The notes under the pieces were generated by a model, which was not told the DNA's origin, did not search any database, and worked only from the letters and a program-made list of their open reading frames with translations. A stretch of DNA of 38,585 nt from Carboxydothermus islandicus (lineage in GTDB: Bacteria; Bacillota; Z-2901; Carboxydothermales; Carboxydothermaceae). Position numbers and translations under genes: made by a program. Numbering within the stretch: position 1 is the first letter of the stretch; each line of letters starts with the position of its first letter. Where the stretch lies: contig NZ_BDJL01000041.1 of the NCBI RefSeq assembly GCF_001950325.1, forward strand, positions 1 to 38,585. The letters run 5' to 3'. Of this stretch, positions 28,002-36,001 are shown piece by piece.

Positions 28002-30092
28002 ATGGAAAGGTTGAAAAACAACCAAAAACTCCTCCGGGGACTGGTGTTTTTTGGTTTTTTTGTAGCCTTTCTCCTTTTAATGTTCCTGGAGTTTATCCCC
28101 CATCGGGTAAATCTCCAGGTGGGACAAGTAGCACCGGAAACTATTAAAGCTCCGCGAAGTATAGTTTTTGAAGATAAGGCTAAAACCGAAGAAGCGCGGG
28201 AAAAGGCCCGGAGCCAGGTACCAAAGGTTTATCTAATTAATCCCGAAACCAATGCGGCAATTTTAGGGGAAGTAAATAACTTTTTTTTAAATATTGAAAA
28301 AATATTGAAGCAAAATATATCGTCCAAACAAAAGGAAAAACAAATTATTGAAGAAATGCCCTTTTCCTTGCCTGCAGGGATGGCTGCGGATTTAACCCGA
28401 ATTAATCTTGAACGCTGGAGAGCAACCCAGCGGGCGGCAACGGAAATTTTGGGTGAACTGTTAAAAAAGGAGATTACCCCGGAAAATTTTACCGAAATTA
28501 AAGGAACCCTTACCGAGAAGGTTAACCGTTATAACTTAAGTTACCCGGAAAAAGAGGTTTTAATTTTAAGTTTAAATTATTTTTTAAGGCCCAATGCAGT
28601 ATATGATCCGGAAGCCACGGAAAAACTTCGAGACCGCGCTGCCCAGGCGGTGCCCAAAGTTTGGGTTTCAATCAAGCAAAATCAGAAAATTATTGGAGAA
28701 GGGGAAATTGTTACTCCCGAACATTTAGCCAAATTAGAAGCTCTGGGGTTACTAAAACCAAAACCTTCCTTTCGCAATTTAATTGGAGCGGTATTTCTTG
28801 TATTTTTTACCATGTTGACGCCCCTTTTTTACCTGTACTTGCAGCGGCGGGAGGTTTTTGAAAATTTAAACTTACTGATTTTACTGGGGATAATTTCGTT
28901 TTTTATTTTAGCGTTGGCTAAAAGTATTTTAGCAATAAATGTGGGGGCTTTTCCGGAAATGACCCCGCTGGTGGGCTATGCTGTACCTTTAGGTGCAGCA
29001 ACGATGTTAATTGCCATTTTAATCGATTTTAACTTATCCCTTTTGATGACGGCGCTTTTAGCTTTATTAATTGGTTTTGGTACCGAACTTAGCCTTAAGT
29101 TATCCATAGTATCTTTTTTTTCCGGCCTTGCGGGAGGTTTTGGGGTTTCTCATTTAAGCCAGCGCAAGGATTTAGCCCGGGCGGGAGTAAATATCGGTAT
29201 TGTAGCTTTAATAGCGATTCTTGCTTTGGAACTTATCGATAAGACGCCTTTGGGTACGGCTTTTTTAGCTGCATTGATTTTTGGTCCGATAAATGGGATT
29301 TTAGCTGCTATTTTTACCAACGGCTTTTTACCTTATTTAGAAACGACCTTTAAAATTACTTCGGCGGTAACTTTATTAGAATTAGCAACTCCGTCTCATC
29401 CCCTTTTAAAGAAGCTTTTAATGGAAGCGCCTGGAACGTACCATCACAGTCTTTTGGTGGGGAATTTAGCGGAAGCGGCGGCGGATAAAGTAAATGCCAA
29501 TAGCTTGCTGGCCCGGGTAGGGGCCTATTACCATGATATAGGTAAATTAAAGCGACCGTACTTTTTTGTGGAAAATCAATTTGGTAGCGGTAACCCGCAC
29601 GAAAAACTTAATCCCAATTTAAGCACCTTAATTGTTACCTCCCATGTAAAGGATGGGGTGGAGCTGGCCCGGGAATATAAATTACCCCAAATCGTTATCG
29701 ATATTATCGAGCAGCACCATGGAACAAGCATTATTAAGTTCTTTTTCCAAAAAGCTATTGATATCAACGGACCGGAGGTAAATGCCGAGGATTTTCGCTA
29801 TCCAGGTCCCAAACCCAAAACCAAAGAAGCAGCTTTAGTAATGCTGGCCGATTCGGTAGAAGCGGCGGTGCGTTCGTTAAAATCTCCCACTCCCGGGCGG
29901 GTTGAGGGGTTGGTCCGAAAAGTAATTAAGGACAAGCTATTGGATGGCCAGCTGGATGAATCAAACTTAACTTTTCAGGATTTACACAACATTGCGCAAG
30001 CCTTTGATAAAGTATTATCGGGAATTTTCCATAACCGGGTGGAATATCCGGATATAAACGTGGAATCTCTCAGAAAGGAGAAAAAATCTTGA
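28002..30092 (+). CDS. pgpH: PgpH, 7TM-HD cyclic-di-AMP phosphodiesterase
   Basis: PgpH-type proteins hydrolyse the second messenger c-di-AMP at the membrane. The product shows a first membrane helix, a large extracellular 7TMR-HDED region, about seven helices, then a cytoplasmic HD domain with HHSLLVGNLAEAAAD and YYHDIGKLKRP, whose HD pair binds metal. Start choice is uncertain. ATG 28002 (696 aa) lacks a ribosome site. Twenty-seven bases earlier, ATT at 27975 follows GGAGGG by a normal distance and overlaps the phoH stop by 8 bases, so it may be the true start. A TTG at 27924 also keeps the frame open. ybeY overlaps its end by 4 bases. Confidence 0.9.
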   Translation: MERLKNNQKLLRGLVFFGFFVAFLLLMFLEFIPHRVNLQVGQVAPETIKAPRSIVFEDKAKTEEAREKARSQVPKVYLINPETNAAILGEVNNFFLNIEKILKQNISSKQKEKQIIEEMPFSLPAGMAADLTRINLERWRATQRAATEILGELLKKEITPENFTEIKGTLTEKVNRYNLSYPEKEVLILSLNYFLRPNAVYDPEATEKLRDRAAQAVPKVWVSIKQNQKIIGEGEIVTPEHLAKLEALGLLKPKPSFRNLIGAVFLVFFTMLTPLFYLYLQRREVFENLNLLILLGIISFFILALAKSILAINVGAFPEMTPLVGYAVPLGAATMLIAILIDFNLSLLMTALLALLIGFGTELSLKLSIVSFFSGLAGGFGVSHLSQRKDLARAGVNIGIVALIAILALELIDKTPLGTAFLAALIFGPINGILAAIFTNGFLPYLETTFKITSAVTLLELATPSHPLLKKLLMEAPGTYHHSLLVGNLAEAAADKVNANSLLARVGAYYHDIGKLKRPYFFVENQFGSGNPHEKLNPNLSTLIVTSHVKDGVELAREYKLPQIVIDIIEQHHGTSIIKFFFQKAIDINGPEVNAEDFRYPGPKPKTKEAALVMLADSVEAAVRSLKSPTPGRVEGLVRKVIKDKLLDGQLDESNLTFQDLHNIAQAFDKVLSGIFHNRVEYPDINVESLRKEKKS

Positions 30093-30520
30093 CGGAAATT
30101 ACCAATCTCCAGGATAAAGTGGATGTGGAGGAAGATTTGTTAAATATAATTACCCAGGCTGTAAGTTTAACATTAAACGAGGAAGGACGCGCCGGGGTAG
30201 TAAGCATTGCTCTGGTGGATAATGATTATATCCAGTCTTTAAACCGGGAATACCGCCAAAAGGATGCCCCGACGGATGTTTTATCTTTTCCCCTGGCGGA
30301 TGATGAAGACGATGAGATTTTGGGGGATGTGGTGATTTCTTTAGAAAAGGCCGCAGAACAGGCAAAGGAATACGGTCACAGTTTTTCAAGGGAAGTAGCG
30401 TTTTTAACGGTTCACGGAGTTTTACATTTACTTGGCCATGATCATTACGAAGAAGAAGAAACCCGGATTATGCGGGCAAAGGAAGAAAAAATTTTAAGTG
30501 CTCTGGGATTGGAGCGTTGA
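30089..30520 (+). CDS. ybeY: Endoribonuclease YbeY (rRNA maturation)
   Basis: YbeY is a zinc-dependent RNase needed for 16S rRNA 3' end processing and ribosome quality control. The 143-aa product has the family's zinc motif HGVLHLLGHDH (H-x3-H-x5-H) and the upstream YRQKDAPTDVLSFPL segment. The start is TTG at 30089 with AAAGGAG 8 bases before it; it overlaps the pgpH stop. It precedes dgkA by 1 base, in the conserved order. Confidence 0.95.
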   Translation: MTEITNLQDKVDVEEDLLNIITQAVSLTLNEEGRAGVVSIALVDNDYIQSLNREYRQKDAPTDVLSFPLADDEDDEILGDVVISLEKAAEQAKEYGHSFSREVAFLTVHGVLHLLGHDHYEEEETRIMRAKEEKILSALGLER

Positions 30521-30521
30521 T

Positions 30522-31004
30522 ATGCGGCGAAGCTTGAAAGAAAGCTTTAGTTATGCCTTTTGGGGCTTAATTTACAGTTTACGCACCCAGAGAAATATGA
30601 AAATTCACTTTTTAGCGGGCATTGGAGTATTAACCCTTTCTTTATTTTTGCCTTTTAACGGGTATGATTATTTATTTGTCTTTTTTGCCATAGCTTTAGT
30701 GATTATAACTGAAATGATTAATACGGCAATTGAAGCGACCGTAGATTTATTTACCAAAGATTATCACCGTCTTGCCAAAATAGCTAAAGACGTAGCAGCA
30801 GGAGCGGTCCTTCTGGCAGCGATAAATAGTATCGGGGTCTTTTTTTTGGTAATTATACCGAAAATCAAAGGTTTTTCTTATTTAAATTTCTACCGCATTA
30901 AGCTTTATCCCTTTCATTCTTTACTTTTATTAATTGGGCTTTTGTTTTTACTTTATACTTTCATAAGCTATGGCAGGTCGCGAGGAGGGAAGGGACATTT
31001 TTAA
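30522..31004 (+). CDS. dgkA: Diacylglycerol/undecaprenol kinase family protein
   Basis: DgkA-family enzymes phosphorylate undecaprenol or diacylglycerol in the membrane, recycling the lipid carrier of wall synthesis. The 160-aa product has the catalytic signature ITEMINTAIEATVDLFTKDYHRLAKIAKDVAAGAVLL with E64, N67 and E71. Gram-positive members are usually 120-130 aa with three helices. Here about 35 extra residues add another hydrophobic helix (PFHSLLLLIGLLFLLYTFISYG). ATG 30522 follows TTGGAGCG; the in-frame GTG at 30498 lies inside ybeY and is less likely. Undecaprenol is the likelier substrate in a Firmicute. Confidence 0.88.
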   Translation: MRRSLKESFSYAFWGLIYSLRTQRNMKIHFLAGIGVLTLSLFLPFNGYDYLFVFFAIALVIITEMINTAIEATVDLFTKDYHRLAKIAKDVAAGAVLLAAINSIGVFFLVIIPKIKGFSYLNFYRIKLYPFHSLLLLIGLLFLLYTFISYGRSRGGKGHF

Positions 31005-31602
31005 GAAAGCAGGTAACTATTTTTTAACCGGTCTTGCGGTAATTACGCCGGCAGCTATAACGATTTATATTTTATTTGCTTTGTTTTCCTTTTTTGACCG
31101 ACCCCTTCGAGGATTTTTTGCACAAATTTTTGGTATTGATATACCCGGCCTTGGACTTTTAACGGTAGCCTTCCTGGTACCGTTCGTGGGCATGCTGGCG
31201 ACTAATTTTATTGGTAGAAAAATCCTAAAACAGTTTGAACAGTTGTTCATTAAAATACCGGTTACCCGCTCCCTTTACAAAACTTCCAAACAGTTAATTG
31301 AAACTTTTTTACATCCGGAACGAAATGCGTTTAAAAGCGTGGTTTTGGTAAGATATCCCAATGAAAATAGTTATGCTTTAGGTTTTGTAACCGGTACCGG
31401 ATTTAATGAAATAAACGAAAAAACCGGGGAAAAACTCTTACCGGTCTTTTTACCTACAACTCCCAATCCAACTTCGGGCTGGCTTTTATATTTACCTGAA
31501 AAGGATGTGATACCATTAAATCTTTCGGTGGAAGACGCGTTAAAAATTATTGTATCCGGCGGGATAGTCCAACCGGAAAGGGGGGAAAGAGATGAGTTAT
31601 AA
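30970..31602 (+). CDS. DUF502 family membrane protein
   Basis: The 210-aa product matches DUF502, a family of bacterial membrane proteins of unknown function: two N-terminal helices (YFLTGLAVITPAAITIYILFALFSFFD and LGLLTVAFLVPFVGMLATNFIG), the IPVTRSLYKTSKQLIETF motif, and a C-terminal soluble domain (LPTTPNPTSGWLLYLP). ATG 30970 overlaps dgkA by 35 bases and has no ribosome site. The in-frame ATT at 30997, 8 bases after GGAGG, would give the usual DUF502 N-terminus and an 8-base overlap, and may be the real start. It occupies the place of cdd in the Bacillus order. Confidence 0.88.
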   Translation: MAGREEGRDIFKKAGNYFLTGLAVITPAAITIYILFALFSFFDRPLRGFFAQIFGIDIPGLGLLTVAFLVPFVGMLATNFIGRKILKQFEQLFIKIPVTRSLYKTSKQLIETFLHPERNAFKSVVLVRYPNENSYALGFVTGTGFNEINEKTGEKLLPVFLPTTPNPTSGWLLYLPEKDVIPLNLSVEDALKIIVSGGIVQPERGERDEL

Positions 31603-32488
31603 ATCGGGCTTTGTTTCCATCGTTGGCCGGCCCAATGTTGGCAAATCAACCCTTTTGAACCAGGTGGTCGGAGCAAAAATTGCTATAATGTCCGATAAGC
31701 CCCAGACTACCCGGAATAAAATCCGGGCCGTATTGACTTCGGAAAAAGGGCAGATTATCTTTATTGACACTCCTGGGGTGCAAAAGCCCAGAAATAAACT
31801 TGGGGAGTTTATGTTAAAGCAGGCTTTAACCAGTTTGGACGAAGTAGATGTTCTTTTATACGTGGTAGAAGCTAATTCCCCCATAGGGCCCCAGGAAAAT
31901 TATCTCTTAAAGACCTTAGCTGAAGTAAAAACTCCGATAATCTTAGTGGTAAATAAAATTGATGTGGCAAAGATGATTGAGGCCCAAACCCTTGCCGGTC
32001 AAATAGAAAGCAAAATAAAAGTTGCCAAAACCTATTACATCTCGGCCCTAAACGGAACGGGAGTTTCGGAATTGGTGGAGGGAATTTTTGAATTGTTACC
32101 CGAGGGGCCGCCGTATTACCCGGAAGGCCAGGTAACCGATTATCCGGAACGATTTATCATTGCCGAGTACATTCGGGAGCAAATACTGCATTTAACCCGG
32201 GAAGAAATTCCTCACTCGGTGGCAGTAGTGGTGGAAGAAATAAAACCCCGGGAGAACAGCAATACCGTTTACGTTTCGGCGGTAATTTACGTGGAACGGG
32301 AGAGCCAAAAAGGAATCATCATTGGAAAAAATGGGCAAATGTTAAAAGAAATTGGGCAAAGAGCTCGACTGGAAATTGAGCGGCTTTTGGGAAGCAACAT
32401 TTATCTTGATTTATGGGTAAAGGTAAAGGAAGACTGGCGGAATAAAGATGTCTGGATTCGTAATTTTGGTTTTACGGAGTTTGAATAA
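31592..32488 (+). CDS. era: GTPase Era
   Basis: Era is a GTPase that binds the 3' end of 16S rRNA during 30S assembly. The 298-aa product has G1 GRPNVGKST, the PQTTRNKIRA switch, G3 DTPGV, G4 NKID, and a C-terminal KH domain (VERESQKGIIIGKNGQMLKEIGQRARLEIERLL) that binds RNA. GGGGGG lies before the ATG and it overlaps the DUF502 gene by 11 bases. A perfect-palindrome terminator follows. era closes the ybeY-dgkA-era cluster. Confidence 0.97.
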   Translation: MSYKSGFVSIVGRPNVGKSTLLNQVVGAKIAIMSDKPQTTRNKIRAVLTSEKGQIIFIDTPGVQKPRNKLGEFMLKQALTSLDEVDVLLYVVEANSPIGPQENYLLKTLAEVKTPIILVVNKIDVAKMIEAQTLAGQIESKIKVAKTYYISALNGTGVSELVEGIFELLPEGPPYYPEGQVTDYPERFIIAEYIREQILHLTREEIPHSVAVVVEEIKPRENSNTVYVSAVIYVERESQKGIIIGKNGQMLKEIGQRARLEIERLLGSNIYLDLWVKVKEDWRNKDVWIRNFGFTEFE

Positions 32489-32499
32489 TGATGGGAATG

Positions 32500-32529
32500 G
32501 CGGGTTTAAACCCGCTTATTTTTTGTTTT
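32500..32529 (+). terminator. Terminator after era
   Basis: GCGGGTTT (32500-32507) is followed directly by AAACCCGC (32508-32515), then TTATTTTTTGTTTTT. It ends the long cluster that finishes with era. Confidence 0.9.
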
Positions 32530-32711
32530 TGAGAAGTGTAGTACTATAAATTTTTTTTATACCGTGGCTGTTATACAACAAAAACGTGAATTAATGAACA
32601 ATCCTTAAATCCGAATGAATATTGGGTTTTTATTTTTTAAAATACATTATAACCTTTTTTAAGAACATAATTTTTCCGGAAACAAGTGAAAATTATAACA
32701 TCAAGAATATA
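32530..32711. other. AT-rich intergenic stretch before the lactate locus
   Basis: Together with the terminator, promoter and operator around it, this makes a 324-base gap between era and the permease gene. The stretch is rich in A/T runs and shows no open frame with a ribosome site, no tRNA-like fold and no clear repeat. I see nothing more in it than possible upstream activation or curved DNA. Confidence 0.6.
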
Positions 32712-32739
32712 TTGAAAATTTAAATTTATATGATAAACT
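32712..32739 (+). promoter_or_regulatory. Lactate permease promoter
   Basis: TTGAAA (32712-32717) and TAAACT (32734-32739) are 16 bases apart, with TGA before the -10 (extended -10). RNA would start near 32746, immediately before the GGTC-A-GACC operator, a layout suited to repression. Confidence 0.55.
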
Positions 32740-32749
32740 AATAGTCAAG

Positions 32750-32763
32750 AGGTCAGACCATCA
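32750..32763 (+). promoter_or_regulatory. GntR/FadR-type operator, copy 1
   Basis: AGGTCAGACCATCA contains the perfect inverted repeat GGTC-A-GACC, the core seen in operators of FadR-subfamily GntR regulators. The same 14 bases recur at 38065-38078, before lutC. It sits just after the predicted transcription start of the permease operon. Confidence 0.7.
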
Positions 32764-32776
32764 TACGGCCGTATGA
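32761..32776. promoter_or_regulatory. Perfect 16-base palindrome TCATACGGCCGTATGA
   Basis: The palindrome overlaps the end of operator copy 1 and has no counterpart at copy 2. Being perfectly symmetric and without a T run, it looks like a second protein-binding site in the permease leader instead of a terminator. Confidence 0.55.
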
Positions 32777-32812
32777 TTAGGTTGGTGACATTTTTTTCAG
32801 GAGGGATATGGA

Positions 32813-34558
32813 GTGACCTGGACGCAAAACTACGACCCGTTTAACAACATTGCGTTATCGGCTCTGGTGGCAGCGATTCCGATTTTCTTCCTGTTCTGGG
32901 CGCTGGCCATCAAAAAAATGAAAGGCTATATTGCGGGTCTGTTAACTTTGCTTTTGGCTATTATTGTTGTAGTTTTGGAGTATAAGATGCCGGTAAATCT
33001 TGCTTTAATGGCAGCGGTAAACGGTGCTTTATACGGACTTTTTCCTATTGGCTGGATTGTTATTACGGCAGTTTATCTTTATAACCTTACCGTAAAAGCA
33101 GGACAATTTGAAATTATTAAGGATTCCATTGCTTCGATTACCGAAGACCGGAGGCTTCAGGCACTTTTGATTGCTTTTTCCTTTGGAGCGTTTTTAGAGG
33201 GGGCCGCTGGCTTTGGTACTCCGGTGGCTATTACCGCCGCAATGCTCGTGGGTCTTGGTTTTAACCCCTTGTATGCTGCAGGAATTTGCTTAATCGCCAA
33301 TACTGCTCCGGTAGCTTTTGGGGGAATTGGTATTCCGATTATTGTGGCCGGACAGGTTACGGGAATTGACGCTATGGCGATTAGTAAAATGGTAGGCCGG
33401 CAGTTACCTATCTTATCGGTACTTATACCAGCCTGGTTAGTATTTATTATGTCCGGCTGGAAAGGACTTGTCGAGGTATTACCAGCGGTGCTGGTTACCG
33501 GTATTTCCTTTGCTGTTGCCCAGTGGTTTTCAGCAAACTACCTTTCACCGATGCTCCCGGATATAATTTCTTCCCTTGTTTCAATCATCGCTTTGGTCTT
33601 ATTCTTAAAGGTTTGGAAGCCCAAAAATGTCTGGCGGTTTGCCAACGAACCTCCGGCAACCTTGCAGGTAAGGAAGCACTCGACAGGGGCTATTTTAAAA
33701 GCCTGGTCGCCATTTATTGTATTAACGATTTTAGTGGGCGACTGGGGGTTAAATCAGGTAAAAAATGTGTTAGACCTTGTTACCATTAAGTTTCATGTTC
33801 CCGGCCTTGACGGATTAATTTATAAGCCCGGTGCGGACAAAGCCATGGAAGCGATCTTTAAATTTAACTGGCTTTCAGCAGCCGGGACGGCGATTTTAAT
33901 TTCAGCGATTATTACCATCTTGATTTTAAGAATTAGTCTTAAAGACGCAATTGCTGTTTTTAAAGAAACGTTAGCAAGCTTGAAGTTCCCGCTGATCAAT
34001 ATTGCAGCGGTATTGGGTTTTGCTTATGTTGCTAACTTCTCCGGGATGAGCCAAACGCTGGGTTTATCGCTGACCTTTACCGGCAAAGCCTTTGCTTTCC
34101 TTTCCCCAATGCTTGGCTGGCTGGGGGTATTTATAACCGGCTCGGATACATCGGCTAATGCTCTTTTCGGTAAATTGCAGGCCGCTTCAGCGGAAAAGTT
34201 AGGCATTGATCCGGTCTTAACTGTTGCCGCTAACTCTTCCGGTGGAGTTACCGGTAAGATGATATCGCCTCAGAGTATTGCTGTGGCAACGGCATCGGTG
34301 GGCCTGGTGGGTAAAGAAGCGGAGCTTTTCCGGTTTACCGTGCTGCATAGCTTCTTGTTTGCTATTGTGGTAGGTATCATAACTTATCTCCAGGCGTATT
34401 ATCTAAAAAGCTGGATTCCGGTCTACAAAATGATTGAAAGTGCTGGAGTGGCGGCTAAAGCTCCGGTAGAAACCGGTCCAGGACTTACCATTCTCGGGAT
34501 TACCGCAGTGGTAATTTTAGCCCTCTGGGGCTTAGTTGCAGCCCTTAATAAAAAATAA
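32813..34558 (+). CDS. lctP: Lactate permease (LctP/LldP family)
   Basis: The 581-aa protein has about 12-14 membrane helices and belongs to the L-lactate permease family, which takes up lactate (and sometimes glycolate) with protons. Family segments are visible, such as FSFGAFLEGAAGFGTPVAITAAMLVGLGF, NTAPVAFGGIGIP and FITGSDTSANALFGKLQ, and NSSGGVTGKMISPQSIAVATASVG. The start is GTG at 32813, behind AGGAGGG. An ATG at 32808 is out of frame and runs into a stop. It is the first gene of the lactate operon and carries operator copy 1 in its leader. Confidence 0.93.
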   Translation: MTWTQNYDPFNNIALSALVAAIPIFFLFWALAIKKMKGYIAGLLTLLLAIIVVVLEYKMPVNLALMAAVNGALYGLFPIGWIVITAVYLYNLTVKAGQFEIIKDSIASITEDRRLQALLIAFSFGAFLEGAAGFGTPVAITAAMLVGLGFNPLYAAGICLIANTAPVAFGGIGIPIIVAGQVTGIDAMAISKMVGRQLPILSVLIPAWLVFIMSGWKGLVEVLPAVLVTGISFAVAQWFSANYLSPMLPDIISSLVSIIALVLFLKVWKPKNVWRFANEPPATLQVRKHSTGAILKAWSPFIVLTILVGDWGLNQVKNVLDLVTIKFHVPGLDGLIYKPGADKAMEAIFKFNWLSAAGTAILISAIITILILRISLKDAIAVFKETLASLKFPLINIAAVLGFAYVANFSGMSQTLGLSLTFTGKAFAFLSPMLGWLGVFITGSDTSANALFGKLQAASAEKLGIDPVLTVAANSSGGVTGKMISPQSIAVATASVGLVGKEAELFRFTVLHSFLFAIVVGIITYLQAYYLKSWIPVYKMIESAGVAAKAPVETGPGLTILGITAVVILALWGLVAALNKK

Positions 34559-34566
34559 ACGAGCAT

Positions 34567-34605
34567 AAAACTAAGCGGGGGGAGCTATTCCCCCCGGATA
34601 GTTTT
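34567..34605 (+). other. Intercistronic hairpin between lctP and glcD
   Basis: AAAACTA (34567-34573) pairs with TAGTTTT (34599-34605), and GGGGGG (34577-34582) pairs with CCCCCC (34590-34595). The T run is only four bases and is part of the stem, so it may be a partial terminator or an mRNA-stabilising stem that sets the ratio of permease to dehydrogenase. The glcD ribosome site follows at once. Confidence 0.6.
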
Positions 34606-34621
34606 GAGGAGGTTTTTTAAA

Positions 34622-35989
34622 GTGGAAGCACTGGCGAAGCTACAAAAAATTCTTGGTTCCGGGAAAATAAAAACGCAACCGGAGGAGCTTTTTGTTTACG
34701 GTTATGACGCTACGGCGGGGTTAAAGAATCAAATGCCATTAGCGGTGGTATTTCCTGAAAGCGCCGGGGAGGTAGTTGAGATTGTCAAATGGGCCAACGA
34801 ATATAAAATTCCCCTTTATCCCCGGGGTTCGGGGACTAATTTAAGCGGTGGAACCATTCCGGCGGCAAACGGGGTAGTGGTAGAGTTAAATCGGCTGAAT
34901 AAAATCTTAGAGATTGATCTGGATAACCTTACGGCTACGGTGGAGCCGGGGGTAATTATCAACGACTTAAACGAAGCGGTAAAACCGTATGGATTGATTT
35001 ACCCTCCTGATCCGGGAACGGTTGCTACCGCTACTATGGGCGGTTCGGTGGCCGAATGTTCCGGAGGACTTCGGGGTTTAAAATACGGAGTAACCAAGCA
35101 TTATATTATGGGAGTCGAAGCGGTAATTGGTACCGGGGAACTTTTAAAATTTGGCGGTAAGACCGTGAAAAATGTTACCGGCTACGATCTACCGGCGTTA
35201 ATGGTGGGTAGTGAAGGCACCTTAGGAATTATTACGAAAATTATTGTAAAGCTTATTCCAGCACCGAAAGCCAAAAAAAGCTTCTTAGCGGTATTCAACA
35301 GTATTGACGATGCTGGCAACGCCATTGCTGAAATTATTAAAAACCGGGTTATTCCGGCAACTTTAGAAATAATGGACCAAACTACTATCCGGACGGTAGA
35401 AAAATTTAAAAAAATTGGCCTGCCGGTAAATGCCCAGGCGATTTTACTGGTGGAAACCGATGGCTATCCCGAACAGGTGGAAATGGAAGCTAAGATTATT
35501 CGGCAGGTCCTGGAAAAAAATCGGGGAGAAGTATCTGAGGCCCAAAATGAGGAAGAGCGGGAAAAACTCTGGGAAGCTCGGAGAGCGGCATTACCGGCCT
35601 TAGCTCAGGTAAGTCCCACCACCGTTTTGGAAGATGCCACAGTTCCCCGGAGTCAAGTTCCGGCTATGTTAAAGAAGTTAAAGGAAATTGGTGAAAAATA
35701 TAATCTTACCATTGGAACTTTTGGTCATGCGGGCGATGGGAACCTCCACCCTACAATCCTGACCGACGAAACTAACCGGGAAGAATGGCAACGGGTGGAA
35801 AAAGCTGTGGAAGAAATCTTTAAAGCGGCGTTAGAACTTGGAGGAACGCTTTCCGGTGAACACGGCATTGGCATGGCGAAAAACCGTTTCCTTCCCTGGG
35901 AAATGGGGGAAGCGGGGGTTAATCTTTTAAAACGCTTAAAACTCGCCTTTGACCCCAATAATATCTTAAACCCCGGGAAAATGGCGTAG
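34622..35989 (+). CDS. glcD: FAD-linked oxidase, GlcD-like (D-lactate/glycolate dehydrogenase)
   Basis: The 455-aa flavoprotein belongs to the VAO/PCMH family that oxidises 2-hydroxy acids such as D-lactate or glycolate. The FAD domain shows LYPRGSGTNLSGG and PPDPGTVATATMGGSVAECSGG, then GSEGTLGIITK. The C-terminal cap ends with GTFGHAGDGNLHPTI and SGEHGIGMAKNRFL, holding the metal/substrate histidines. GTG 34622 has AGGAGG 9 bases upstream; an in-frame TTG at 34604 overlaps this site. It precedes the GlcF-like subunit by 12 bases. Given the lactate permease, D-lactate is the best guess at substrate. Confidence 0.9.
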   Translation: MEALAKLQKILGSGKIKTQPEELFVYGYDATAGLKNQMPLAVVFPESAGEVVEIVKWANEYKIPLYPRGSGTNLSGGTIPAANGVVVELNRLNKILEIDLDNLTATVEPGVIINDLNEAVKPYGLIYPPDPGTVATATMGGSVAECSGGLRGLKYGVTKHYIMGVEAVIGTGELLKFGGKTVKNVTGYDLPALMVGSEGTLGIITKIIVKLIPAPKAKKSFLAVFNSIDDAGNAIAEIIKNRVIPATLEIMDQTTIRTVEKFKKIGLPVNAQAILLVETDGYPEQVEMEAKIIRQVLEKNRGEVSEAQNEEEREKLWEARRAALPALAQVSPTTVLEDATVPRSQVPAMLKKLKEIGEKYNLTIGTFGHAGDGNLHPTILTDETNREEWQRVEKAVEEIFKAALELGGTLSGEHGIGMAKNRFLPWEMGEAGVNLLKRLKLAFDPNNILNPGKMA

Positions 35990-36001
35990 GGGGGAAGGTT
36001 T

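Noticed and set aside
32761-32776. TCATACGGCCGTATGA as a terminator
   Set aside because: It has no loop bases to spare and no T run directly after it; its position next to an operator favours a protein-binding site.
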